Part shown: in pieces, positions 9,809 through 18,138 of the stretch
Layout of the letters: the number at the start of each line of letters is the position of its first letter
Numbering within the stretch: position 1 is the stretch's first letter
NCBI GenBank assembly: GCA_028690445.1
Contig: JAQVBE010000006.1
Location: 62,001-126,000, forward strand
Length of the DNA: 64,000 nucleotides
Source: Aliarcobacter sp.
GTDB taxonomy: Bacteria > Campylobacterota > Campylobacteria > Campylobacterales > Arcobacteraceae
Reading direction: 5' to 3'
Position numbers and translations under genes: made by a program
The notes under the pieces: model-generated
The model's database searches: none
Told to the model about the DNA's origin: nothing
The model's input: only the letters and a program-made list of their open reading frames with translations

Positions 9809-12508
9809 ATGGTATTAAGTTGGAATGAAATAAAAAACAGAGCAATAAACTTTTCAAAAGAGTGGGAAACAGAAGAAAAAGAACACGCAGAATCTCAAAG
9901 CTTTTGGAATGATTTTTTTGACATTTTTGGAATCAGTAGAAAAAGAGTAGCTTCATTTGAAGAACCAGTTAAAAAACTTGGAGAAAAAAGAGGAAGAATC
10001 GACCTTTTTTGGAAAGGTACACTTCTTGTTGAGCACAAATCTCGTGGCAAAGACCTTGACAAAGCCTACACTCAAGCCCTTGATTATTTCCCTGGACTCA
10101 AAGAAGCTGAACTTCCAAAATATATTTTAATCTCTGATTTTGAAATCTTTAAACTTTATGATTTAGAAGAAGACAAATCTTACGAATTTACTCTAAATGA
10201 ACTATATAAAAATGTTCATCTTTTTGGATTTATTGCAGGTTATACAAAACACAAAGTTGTTGCAGAAGACCCAATAAATATTAAAGCTGCCGAGCTTATG
10301 GGAAAACTTCATGATGAGCTAAAAGATACTGGTTATGATGGTCACGCTTTGGAGCATTTTTTAGTACGACTTCTATTTTTAGAATTTGCAGAAGATACAG
10401 CTATTTTTGAAAGAAGATTATTTACTGAGTTTATTGAAAATAGAACTTCTATTGATGGAAGTGATGTTGGAAGTAGATTTACAGAGCTTTTCCAAGTATT
10501 AAACACGCCATTTGATAAAAGACTAAAAAATCTTGATGAAAGTTTGGCAAGTTTTCCTTATGTAAATGGAAAACTTTTTGCAGAGTTTTTACCAATTCCT
10601 TCTTTTGATAGTAAAATGAGAGATATTTTACTTGAGTGTTGTTATCTTGATTGGAGCAAAATATCTCCTGCTATTTTTGGTTCTCTTTTTCAATCAATCA
10701 TGGACAAAGCCCACAGAAGAAATCTAGGTGCTCATTATACAAGTGAAGCAAATATTTTGAAACTAATCAAACCCCTATTTTTAGATGAACTTTATGAAAA
10801 ATTTGAAAAAGTTAAAAAGAACAAAAAACAACTAGCAGAATTTCACAAAGAGTTATCAACTTTGCACTTCCTAGACCCAGCATGTGGAAGTGGAAATTTC
10901 CTCATCATCGCATATAGGGAACTGCGAATTTTAGAGCTTGAAATATTAAAAATTTTATACACAGAAAGCGTACTTGATATATCTTCAATTATCTGGTTTG
11001 ATGTAGACCAATTCCACGGAATCGAAGTTGAAGAGTTCGCTTCTCAAATAGCACAAGTTGCAATGTGGCTAATCGACCACCAAATGAATATGATGATAAG
11101 TGAACATTTTGGGCAATACTTTGTGAGACTTCCACTAAAAAAATCAGCAAATATCGTTCATGCAAACTCACTTCAAATTCCATGGGAAGATGTGATAAGC
11201 AGTGATAAATTAACTTATATTTTGGGTAATCCCCCGTTTATTGGTTCAAAACTTTTAAATACAAATCAACGAAAAGAAATGGAAACTATTTTTGCTGATG
11301 TAAAAAATGGAAAAGTTTTAGATTATGTAACTGCTTGGTATTTAAAAGCTTCAAAATATATCCAAAATACAAAAATAAAAGTAGCTTTTGTATCTACAAA
11401 CTCAATATCACAAGGTGAGCAAGTAGGGATTTTATGGAAAGAGTTATTTTCAAACTATGGAATAAAAATCCACTTTGCACACCAAACTTTCAACTGGAGC
11501 AATGAAGCAAAATCAAATGCAGCAGTTCATGTGGTAATCGTTGGATTTGCATCTTTTGACACAATTAATAAAAGAATATTTGAATATGAAAATATAAAAG
11601 CTGAAGCCCATGAAAAAAATGCAAAAAATATAAATCCTTATTTAGTTGAGGGAGATGATTTAATCATTGAATCAAGAAATAATCCTTTGGTTAAAGTACC
11701 ACAAATATCTTTTGGCAATATGCCACTTGATGGAGGAAATTTAATTATTGAAGATGAAGAATTAGAAGAATTTCTAAAAAAAGAACCAAATGCAAAAGAT
11801 TATATTTTATCATTAATAAGTGCTAGAGAATTTCTTAACAATAAAAAAAGATGGTGTTTATGGCTTGAAAATATAAGTCCAAAAGAACTTAGAAATATGC
11901 CTTTAGTTATACAAAGAGTTGAAAATGTAAAAATATTCAGAGAAACAAGTATTGCTCCATCAACTCAAAAACATGCTTTAACCCCAACTTTATTTAGAGA
12001 TAGAAAAAGACCAAATACATTTATTGTCGTTCCAAGTACGACATCTGAAAATAGAGCTTATATTCCAATGGGATTTTTTGATAAAAATTATATTGCAAAT
12101 AATAGTTGTCACATCATCCCAAATGGAGATTTATTTTTATTTGGACAACTTACATCACTTATGCACATGTCATGGGTTAAATATACTTGTGGAAGATTAA
12201 AAAGTGATTATAGATATTCAAAAGATTTAGTTTACAATAACTATCCATTTCCAAAAAATGTAGATGAAAAACAAAAATCAGCAGTTGAAGAAAAAGCACA
12301 AAATGTTTTAAATATTCGTTTACAATTTAGTGATTGTAGCCTAGCCGACCTTTACGACCCACTTTCTATGCCACCAAATCTAAAAAAAGCCCATCAAGAA
12401 TTGGACAAAGCAGTGGATAACTGCTACGGCACAAAATCATTCAAAAACGATAAAGAAAGAATCGAGTTTTTATTTGGATTGTATGAGGAGTATTTGAGTG
12501 GAAACTAA
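9809..12508 (+). CDS. MmeI-like type IIL restriction-modification enzyme
   Basis: 899 residues that combine cutting and methylation in one chain. Near the N-terminus D65, E75 and K77 (RIDLFWKG...VEHKS) form a PD-(D/E)XK nuclease site. A helical connector follows, then the adenine-N6 methyltransferase with motif I DPACGSGNF (about 356-364) and motif IV NPPF (about 474-477). The last ~300 residues correspond to the target-recognition and C-terminal domains of the MmeI family. Such enzymes methylate one strand and cut about 20 bases away. All catalytic motifs look intact, so it should be active. The TIR gene downstream starts inside its last codons. Confidence 0.88.
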   Translation: MVLSWNEIKNRAINFSKEWETEEKEHAESQSFWNDFFDIFGISRKRVASFEEPVKKLGEKRGRIDLFWKGTLLVEHKSRGKDLDKAYTQALDYFPGLKEAELPKYILISDFEIFKLYDLEEDKSYEFTLNELYKNVHLFGFIAGYTKHKVVAEDPINIKAAELMGKLHDELKDTGYDGHALEHFLVRLLFLEFAEDTAIFERRLFTEFIENRTSIDGSDVGSRFTELFQVLNTPFDKRLKNLDESLASFPYVNGKLFAEFLPIPSFDSKMRDILLECCYLDWSKISPAIFGSLFQSIMDKAHRRNLGAHYTSEANILKLIKPLFLDELYEKFEKVKKNKKQLAEFHKELSTLHFLDPACGSGNFLIIAYRELRILELEILKILYTESVLDISSIIWFDVDQFHGIEVEEFASQIAQVAMWLIDHQMNMMISEHFGQYFVRLPLKKSANIVHANSLQIPWEDVISSDKLTYILGNPPFIGSKLLNTNQRKEMETIFADVKNGKVLDYVTAWYLKASKYIQNTKIKVAFVSTNSISQGEQVGILWKELFSNYGIKIHFAHQTFNWSNEAKSNAAVHVVIVGFASFDTINKRIFEYENIKAEAHEKNAKNINPYLVEGDDLIIESRNNPLVKVPQISFGNMPLDGGNLIIEDEELEEFLKKEPNAKDYILSLISAREFLNNKKRWCLWLENISPKELRNMPLVIQRVENVKIFRETSIAPSTQKHALTPTLFRDRKRPNTFIVVPSTTSENRAYIPMGFFDKNYIANNSCHIIPNGDLFLFGQLTSLMHMSWVKYTCGRLKSDYRYSKDLVYNNYPFPKNVDEKQKSAVEEKAQNVLNIRLQFSDCSLADLYDPLSMPPNLKKAHQELDKAVDNCYGTKSFKNDKERIEFLFGLYEEYLSGN

Positions 12509-13484
12509 TAATATAAAAATTATTCAAGAAATTTTAGTAAAAGCGAATAAATATGATTTGGCAACTAAATTAGAAAATGCTTATTATGAAAATGAATTAA
12601 TAGATAATTGGAATGGTGGAATAGGAAGAACAATAATATTTGTAAATCCAAAATATATTATGGAATTGGAAAAATTAGTTGAAGAAGATATAGAATTATT
12701 AATAAAGATATTTGACCAAATGCAACAAGAATACGATGAAATAAAATATATTAAATTTAAAATAAATATAAATATGCAACAAAACCATACCCAAAATAAT
12801 GAACTTGCAACATTTTGGGAACAAGGACATTTTAAACTTTTCATTAGTCATTTAGCAAAATATAAAATACAAGCCACTAATCTAAAAGATGGACTAAAAT
12901 TATATGGAATATCTGGATTTGTTGCTCATGTTGATATAGAAACAAGTAAACAATGGCAAGATGAAATTGAAAAAGCATTACATACAATGGACGCTTTAAC
13001 AGCAATTTTAAGGGAAGGCTTTAAAGAAAGTAATTGGTGCGACCAAGAAGTAGGTTTTGCAGTTGGCAAAGATATATTAATTATTCCAATTAGACAAGGA
13101 ATTAGACCTTATGGGTTTATAGGAAAATATCAAGCTATACAAGGTAATAATACAACTGTTCAAGATGTAGCCAAAAAAGTATTTAATACGATAGTTAAAA
13201 ATCCTAAAACTAGAAATAAAATGCTTACATGTTTAACTAATCTAATTTCAAATTCAACACATATAGAAACTGCTTTAAAACAGTTAGAAATATTATCTGA
13301 AATATCAGATTTACCACAAGAACTTTTAGAACAAATGGCAAAACAAATTGAAAATAATAATGTATTAATTCATTCATCAGATTTTATAAATAAACTCGAT
13401 GTTTTTTTTAATCAGTGCGGAATAAGTATTATTTTAAAAAATAAAGACAATATTTCAGAATTTATTGGAAAAATACCATTCTAA
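12498..13484 (+). CDS. TIR-domain protein, probable abortive-infection effector
   Basis: 328 residues. The start is GTG at 12498, with GAGGAG eight bases upstream, overlapping the restriction gene by 11 bases. The TIR domain lies at about 111-205: HFKLFISH opens it, GISGFVAHVDI is the BB-loop region, and KESNWCDQEVG holds a Trp and Glu (E184) in the place of the catalytic Glu of TIR NADases. The N-terminal ~110 residues (unrecognised, with GGIGRTIIFVNPKY) and the helical C-terminal ~120 residues would be sensing or oligomerising parts. NAD depletion on phage infection is inferred from the family and from the defence neighbour. Confidence 0.75.
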   Translation: METNNIKIIQEILVKANKYDLATKLENAYYENELIDNWNGGIGRTIIFVNPKYIMELEKLVEEDIELLIKIFDQMQQEYDEIKYIKFKININMQQNHTQNNELATFWEQGHFKLFISHLAKYKIQATNLKDGLKLYGISGFVAHVDIETSKQWQDEIEKALHTMDALTAILREGFKESNWCDQEVGFAVGKDILIIPIRQGIRPYGFIGKYQAIQGNNTTVQDVAKKVFNTIVKNPKTRNKMLTCLTNLISNSTHIETALKQLEILSEISDLPQELLEQMAKQIENNNVLIHSSDFINKLDVFFNQCGISIILKNKDNISEFIGKIPF

Positions 13485-13544
13485 ATAAAGTATCTCTAGG
13501 TTATTTATATTATCAATTTTTAACAGCAGTTAGAAAAGATACAA

Positions 13545-14149
13545 GAAAATAAAATCTCAATATAAAATTTATAATATTCGTGGTTTTCAAGTGATGTTAG
13601 ATAGTGATTTAGCTCAACTTTATGGGGTTGAAACAAAAAGAATAAACGAAGCTGTTAGAAATAATCCAAATAAATTTCCTGATGATTTTTATTTTGAAGC
13701 AACAGATGATGAACTTGAAAACTTGAGGTAATAGATACAGTCCAAAACTATTCACAGAGCAAGGGATATACATGCTTGCAACCATACTAAAAAGTAAAGT
13801 TGCAACTGATATAACTGTGATGATAATAAGAACTTTTGCAAATATGAGAAAACTTATAAATAGCAATGATTTTTATATACATCAACTAAAAGAGTTAGAA
13901 AAAAGACAATTAACTTATGAAATAAAATCAGATGAAAAATTTGATAAGATTTTTGATGCCCTAGAAAATAAACAAATTCATCCCACAAATGGAATTTTTT
14001 ACAATGGACAAATTTTTGACTCATATATTTTTATATCAGACTTAATAAAAAGTGCAAATAAATCTATTGTTTTAATTGATAATTATATCGATGATACAAC
14101 CTTAACACTTTTTTCAAAAAGCCAAGATATAAAGATTTGGCTTAATTAA
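13545..14149 (+). pseudogene. ORF6N-domain protein, broken; N-terminal and central pieces
   Basis: The first piece reads RGFQVMLDSDLAQLYGVETK, then NPNKFPDDFYFEATDDE, the ORF6N DNA-binding domain common on phages and mobile DNA. It has no start codon before the preceding stop at about 13530. At 13734 it hits TAA; the sequence resumes one base out of frame as RYSPKLFTEQGIYMLATIL, and about ten family residues are missing, so a small deletion shifted the frame. The piece ends with SIVLIDNYIDDTTLTLFSK and stops early at 14149. The family's C-terminal end lies 0.7 kb further on, at 14862-15040. Confidence 0.8.
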
Positions 14150-14839
14150 AATTCAGGCTAAAGAGTTAAACAATATTTCATATTATTATTTAAAAAGGAT
14201 TATCTTCAAATGACCTGTAAAAAATACCATTATTGCAATTCTAAACATATGAGAGTTTTAAGTTGTAGATTTTTTTATTTATTTAAAACAGCATCTAGTT
14301 TATAGTATGCTGTTTTAACGATGTTTAAAATTTAAGTTAATAACTTTAATTAGATTACTATTTTTTTAATTGTTTGTAATTTAAATTTATTTTAAATCAC
14401 ATTTAGATGCATCACCTTTAGCATCCATATATCCCCAAGTAGTAAAACCTATACCAGATGAATATTTTACATTTCTAACAGCATTTGCATTAAGTGTTTT
14501 TGCTTTTTCAGATAAAACATAATCTACTTGTTCTTTTGTTGGGTCTGCATGAAATGCTGTAAGTTTTTTTACACTTACATCAATTTGTTCTATTGTTTTA
14601 CAATTTTTATCATTTAAATTACTTTCTGAAATAAGAACAGTTGATGAAGCACTGTTAATATTTTCAGGAATATTAATCCCTGAGTCAGTTCTATATGCAC
14701 ATCCAGTAATACCTAACCCTAAAGTAGCTAAAATCGCTAAATTAATTATTTTTTTCATTTTTTTCCTTGGAAATAATTTCATATTTGTTATTTAAATAAA
14801 ATATGTAAGATTATTATATTGTTTTATTTTTATTTAGTA
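14134..14839. other. DNA inserted into the ORF6N gene
   Basis: This ~0.7-kb stretch separates two parts of one ORF6N gene. AAGATATAAA occurs at both edges (14124-14133 and 14840-14849), which could be a target duplication but is short enough in AT-rich DNA to be chance. It carries one lipoprotein gene on the other strand and no transposase, and I find no terminal inverted repeats. How it arrived is unknown. Confidence 0.45.
14387..14758 (-). CDS. small envelope lipoprotein
   Basis: 123 residues. A lipoprotein signal ends LGLGITGC and the mature protein starts CAYRTDSG. The start at 14758 is favoured over a longer frame from 14782 because AAGGA lies five bases upstream and the signal peptide begins there. 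The mature part has Cys pairs (NDKNCKT and SKCDLK) and an NANAVRNVKY segment reminiscent of the compact alpha/beta fold of RcsF or YbjQ-like lipoproteins; that similarity is weak. It is the only gene in the DNA that splits the ORF6N gene, so it may be cargo. Confidence 0.65.
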   Translation of the reverse strand: MKKIINLAILATLGLGITGCAYRTDSGINIPENINSASSTVLISESNLNDKNCKTIEQIDVSVKKLTAFHADPTKEQVDYVLSEKAKTLNANAVRNVKYSSGIGFTTWGYMDAKGDASKCDLK

Positions 14840-14861
14840 AAGATATAAACAGAGCTTTGAT

Positions 14862-15040
14862 CAAAATTTCAAATTTACACTCTTGAGGTAAAAATAACAA
14901 AAAACTTTCATGATAGATTTATGATACTAGACAATAAAGATGTTTATCACATAGGAGCTAGTTTGAAGGATTTGGGTAATAAAATCTTTGCATTTAGTAA
15001 AATAAATATTGATTGTAATAATATTTTGAAGAGATTGTAA
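14862..15040 (+). pseudogene. ORF6N-family protein, detached C-terminal piece
   Basis: The frame following a TGA reads LEVKITKNFHDRFMILDNK, then VYHIGASLKDLGNKIFAFSK, and ends with a natural stop at 15038-15040. This is the usual C-terminal region of chromosomal ORF6N proteins, continuing what breaks off at 14149. There is no start codon, so it is not expressed alone. Confidence 0.7.
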
Positions 15041-15047
15041 AATCTCC

Positions 15048-15680
15048 TCAAAGATTTCTTAAAATCTCAATTTGTTCATCTTGAGAATAATTAAATCTAA
15101 ATTCACTCTCTTTTAAATAGTAAAAAAAGTTATCTTCTTCAAACCCTTTGTATTTTTTAAGATTATCTTCCAAAAATTTCCAAAATATATTTAGGTTTGT
15201 TTGGTGGGAGTTTAAAGAGTGGATTTTATTCCAATTTAGATATTGAATAAAACCATCTTCAATATCAAAAGCGCGTCTGCCGATTTTTGGCATCAAAAGT
15301 GTATATACTTTTTCATTTGAATAAAATCCCATGATATTTATAGATTCACTTAGGGATTTCTTTTTTTTCTTTTTTTCTCGCTCTTTTATGTAATAAAACT
15401 CTTCATATTCATTGTAATCATGTATTGAATCGTTGTATGCATTTTCTAAATATAAAGCAATTTTTTTTCTAAAACTATCAAATCTATCTTTGATAGTTTT
15501 ATAGTTTACTTCCAGTTCTTTTGATACTTGTAAAGCATTTTTATTTTCACAAAATTTGATGATAATTAAATCATCCTTTTGAAGCTTTTTTAGGGAATAT
15601 TTTTTTGCACAAGTTTTACATTTTATGTAATTATTTGCTAAAGTATAAAAAGTTGTGTTGTTACAGTTTTGACAAATCAT
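15048..15680 (-). CDS. transposase-derived protein (IS1595-like ends, shortened catalytic core)
   Basis: 210 residues. The N-terminus is a zinc ribbon (CQNCNN and CKTCAKK), followed by a helix-turn-helix (NALQVSKELEVNYKTIKDRF). The C-terminus NIFWKFLEDNLKKYKG and YLKESEFRFNY matches the end of IS1595/ISXO2-type transposases. The middle, where the DDE catalytic residues belong, is shortened and contains a lysine run, so it is unlikely to transpose DNA. The frame is open throughout, and no terminal inverted repeats flank it. It may be a domesticated DNA-binding protein, or simply a decaying element. It sits divergently upstream of hypB. Confidence 0.6.
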   Translation of the reverse strand: MICQNCNNTTFYTLANNYIKCKTCAKKYSLKKLQKDDLIIIKFCENKNALQVSKELEVNYKTIKDRFDSFRKKIALYLENAYNDSIHDYNEYEEFYYIKEREKKKKKKSLSESINIMGFYSNEKVYTLLMPKIGRRAFDIEDGFIQYLNWNKIHSLNSHQTNLNIFWKFLEDNLKKYKGFEEDNFFYYLKESEFRFNYSQDEQIEILRNL

Positions 15681-15766
15681 AGATTTATTCTATCTTTTTT
15701 TTATATAAATAGTTCCAAAAATACCTAAGAGAAAATTAAAATTATTGGAGATTTAGACTTTTTGGG

Positions 15767-15809
15767 TTAAACTATTTGAAATGAATATATATTCACAAAA
15801 ATAGTTTAA
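15767..15809. promoter_or_regulatory. nested palindrome upstream of hypB
   Basis: TTAAACTATTT (15767-15777) and AAATAGTTTAA (15799-15809) are perfect 11-base inverted arms. Between them lies a second perfect palindrome, TGAATATATATTCA (15782-15795). The element ends 15 bases before the hypB ATG and leaves the AAAGGAAA ribosome site free. It could be a double operator or a 5'-leader hairpin. Confidence 0.5.
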
Positions 15810-15824
15810 ACAAAAGGAAATAAT

Positions 15825-16649
15825 ATGTGTAAAGATTGCGGTTGTACAATAGCAGGGCAAGAACATCATCACCATCACCACCACGATGACCATGAACATG
15901 GAATTGTTCATGACCACGACCATCCACATGACAATACAACTTGGAATACAACACATCAAGCAGCTCACGAAACACTTAATCATAATCCACAATTAAACGA
16001 TGCAAAAACAATCTCTGTAATTAAAAAAATCTTAGATAAAAATGACCATGAAGCAACACACAATAGAGCTCATTTTGACCAACACAAAGTTTTAGGAATA
16101 AATCTTATGTCAAGTCCTGGAAGTGGAAAAACTACACTTTTAGAAAACCTAGCTGATATGGTAGATTTTAAATTTGCAGTTGTTGAGGGTGATTTAGAAA
16201 CTTCAAGGGATGCTGATAGACTAAAAGCAAAAGGAATAAATGCAGTTCAAATACAAACAGGAAGTGCTTGTCATCTTGATGCATTTATGGTTCATAAAGG
16301 ATTACATGATATTAGATTAGCTGATATTGATGTATGTTTTGTAGAAAATGTAGGAAATCTAGTTTGTCCAGCGTCTTATGATGTAGGAACACATTTAAAT
16401 ATTGTACTTGTTTCAGTTCCTGAAGGGGAAGACAAAATAGCTAAATATCCAGTTATGTTTAGAAGTGCAGATTTAATACTTATTACAAAAACAGATTTAC
16501 TTCCATATTTTGATTATGATATTGAAAAAGAAAAAATGGAAGCTAGAAAACTAAAACCAAATGTAGATATTTTAGAAGTAAATATCAAAGATAAACAATC
16601 ACTTCAAAATGTAATTGATTGGATAAATTTCAAAAGAAAGATGAGATAA
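15825..16649 (+). CDS. hypB: hydrogenase nickel-insertion GTPase HypB
   Basis: 274 residues. CKDCGC at the N-terminus is the high-affinity nickel site; a run of seven histidines and further His/Asp pairs (to about residue 38) forms a nickel store. The P-loop is SSPGSGKTT, followed by EGDLETSRDADR and the GTPase motifs ENVGNLVCPA and TKTDLL. It delivers Ni(II) to the hydrogenase large subunit together with HypA. First gene of hypBCDEXA, with AAAGGAAA before its ATG. Hydrogenase structural genes are not in this window. Confidence 0.96.
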   Translation: MCKDCGCTIAGQEHHHHHHHDDHEHGIVHDHDHPHDNTTWNTTHQAAHETLNHNPQLNDAKTISVIKKILDKNDHEATHNRAHFDQHKVLGINLMSSPGSGKTTLLENLADMVDFKFAVVEGDLETSRDADRLKAKGINAVQIQTGSACHLDAFMVHKGLHDIRLADIDVCFVENVGNLVCPASYDVGTHLNIVLVSVPEGEDKIAKYPVMFRSADLILITKTDLLPYFDYDIEKEKMEARKLKPNVDILEVNIKDKQSLQNVIDWINFKRKMR

Positions 16650-16653
16650 GAGT

Positions 16654-16935
16654 ATGTGTTTATCAATACCATCAAAAATAAAAAGTATAGATACAGAGAT
16701 GAATACTTGTGTAGTTGATACTATGGGAGTTGAAAGAAGTGCTAGTTTAGATTTAATAGACCAAGATGTGGTAGTTGGAGATTATGTTTTAATTCATATT
16801 GGATTTGCAATGAATAAAATAGATGAAGAGGATGCTTTGGAATCACTCAAAGTCTATCAAGAAATCATAGATAAAATGGAAGAAAATGACCGTTTAGCAG
16901 CTATTGAAGAAGCTGAAAATTGCCCAAATAGATAA
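16654..16935 (+). CDS. hypC: hydrogenase maturation chaperone HypC
   Basis: 93 residues starting MCLSIP; Cys2 holds the Fe(CN)2CO unit in the complex with HypD and later in the apo-hydrogenase. GDYVLIHIGFAMNKID is the conserved OB-fold strand. The gene lies four bases after hypB and just before hypD. Length is typical. Confidence 0.94.
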   Translation: MCLSIPSKIKSIDTEMNTCVVDTMGVERSASLDLIDQDVVVGDYVLIHIGFAMNKIDEEDALESLKVYQEIIDKMEENDRLAAIEEAENCPNR

Positions 16936-16939
16936 TATC

Positions 16940-18085
16940 ATGGAAAAAGAACTACAACTAAAAGATTTATACGATGGTTTTCGTGATGCAAAAACCATAA
17001 AAGCGTATCAAAAAATCATAGAAGAAGATGCAAAAAAACTAGGTCGTGATATAAATATAATGGAAGTTTGTGGAGGGCATACACATACTATCATGAAATA
17101 CGGTCTTCCTCAACTTCTTCCCTCAAACATCAAGTTTATTCATGGTCCTGGCTGTCCTGTTTGTATTATGCCAAAAGAGAGAATTGACCATGCGTATATT
17201 CTTAGTTTACAAGAAAATATAATTTTAGTAACTTTAGGAGATATGATAAAAGTTCCAGGAAGTCGTGGAAGTTTACAAGATGCAAGGGCAAAAGGTGCTG
17301 ATGTAAGATTTGTTTATTCTCCACTTGATTGTATCAAGATAGCAAATGAAAACCCTTCAAAAAGAGTTGTTTTTTTTGCAATTGGTTTTGAAACAACAAC
17401 ACCAATGACGGCAGCACTTTTACAAGCAGTTATAAAACAAGATATAAAAAATATAGCTTTTCATATAAATCATGTAACAGTTCCTGAGGTTATGCGAGAG
17501 TTGATTGATAGTAGAGACGAACATGTGGATTCGTATAATAATAGAATTGATGCTTTTTTAGGACCTTCTCATGTAAGTGTTATTAGTGGAAGTAAGATTT
17601 ATGAAGAGTTTCCCAAAGATTATAAAAGACCTGTTGTAGTTTCTGGATTTGAACCTGTTGATGTAATGCAAGCAATTTCTATGATTTTAAAACAGTTCAT
17701 AGAAAATAGATGTGAGTTGGAAATAGAATACAAAAGATTGGTTTCTTATGATGGAAATAAAAAAGCTCAAGAGTTAATGAATAAATACTTTACAAAATGT
17801 ATGTTCAAATGGAGAGGTTTAGGAAATATTCCAAAAAGTGGATTAGAATTAAAAGATGAATATGCAAAATACAATGCAAAAGTAATCTATAAAGATATTC
17901 TGCCCCTTGAAGAAATAGAAGACCATAAACTTTGTATTTGTGGAGATATTTTAAGAGGAATAGCAAATCCACCTGATTGTACAATCTTTGGAAATGCCTG
18001 TAAACCAACAAAACCAGTTGGCTCTTGTATGGTAAGTAGTGAAGGTGCTTGTGCTGCTTATTACAAATATGGGAATTTGATATAA
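16940..18085 (+). CDS. hypD: hydrogenase iron-sulfur maturation protein HypD
   Basis: 381 residues from the ATG at 16940; an in-frame extension from 16904 would overlap hypC and is not part of the family. CGGHTHT, GPGCPVCI and the C-terminal cysteine set (CICGDILRG, CTIFGNACKP, CMVSSEGACAAYY) supply the redox and 4Fe-4S ligands. With HypC it is the scaffold on which iron receives CN and CO ligands. No clear ribosome site precedes the start, suggesting coupling to hypC translation. Confidence 0.95.
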   Translation: MEKELQLKDLYDGFRDAKTIKAYQKIIEEDAKKLGRDINIMEVCGGHTHTIMKYGLPQLLPSNIKFIHGPGCPVCIMPKERIDHAYILSLQENIILVTLGDMIKVPGSRGSLQDARAKGADVRFVYSPLDCIKIANENPSKRVVFFAIGFETTTPMTAALLQAVIKQDIKNIAFHINHVTVPEVMRELIDSRDEHVDSYNNRIDAFLGPSHVSVISGSKIYEEFPKDYKRPVVVSGFEPVDVMQAISMILKQFIENRCELEIEYKRLVSYDGNKKAQELMNKYFTKCMFKWRGLGNIPKSGLELKDEYAKYNAKVIYKDILPLEEIEDHKLCICGDILRGIANPPDCTIFGNACKPTKPVGSCMVSSEGACAAYYKYGNLI

Positions 18086-18138
18086 AGACAACTAAGAATA
18101 CAAATAAGTAAAAAATATAGTAAAAGCAGAGAAAACAA

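Noticed and set aside
14210-14305. A 31-codon frame with Cys/His (MTCKKYHYCNSKHMRVLSCR...)
   Set aside because: It recalls a zinc-finger start of a transposase, but the AAGGA is too far from the ATG and no longer homology follows.
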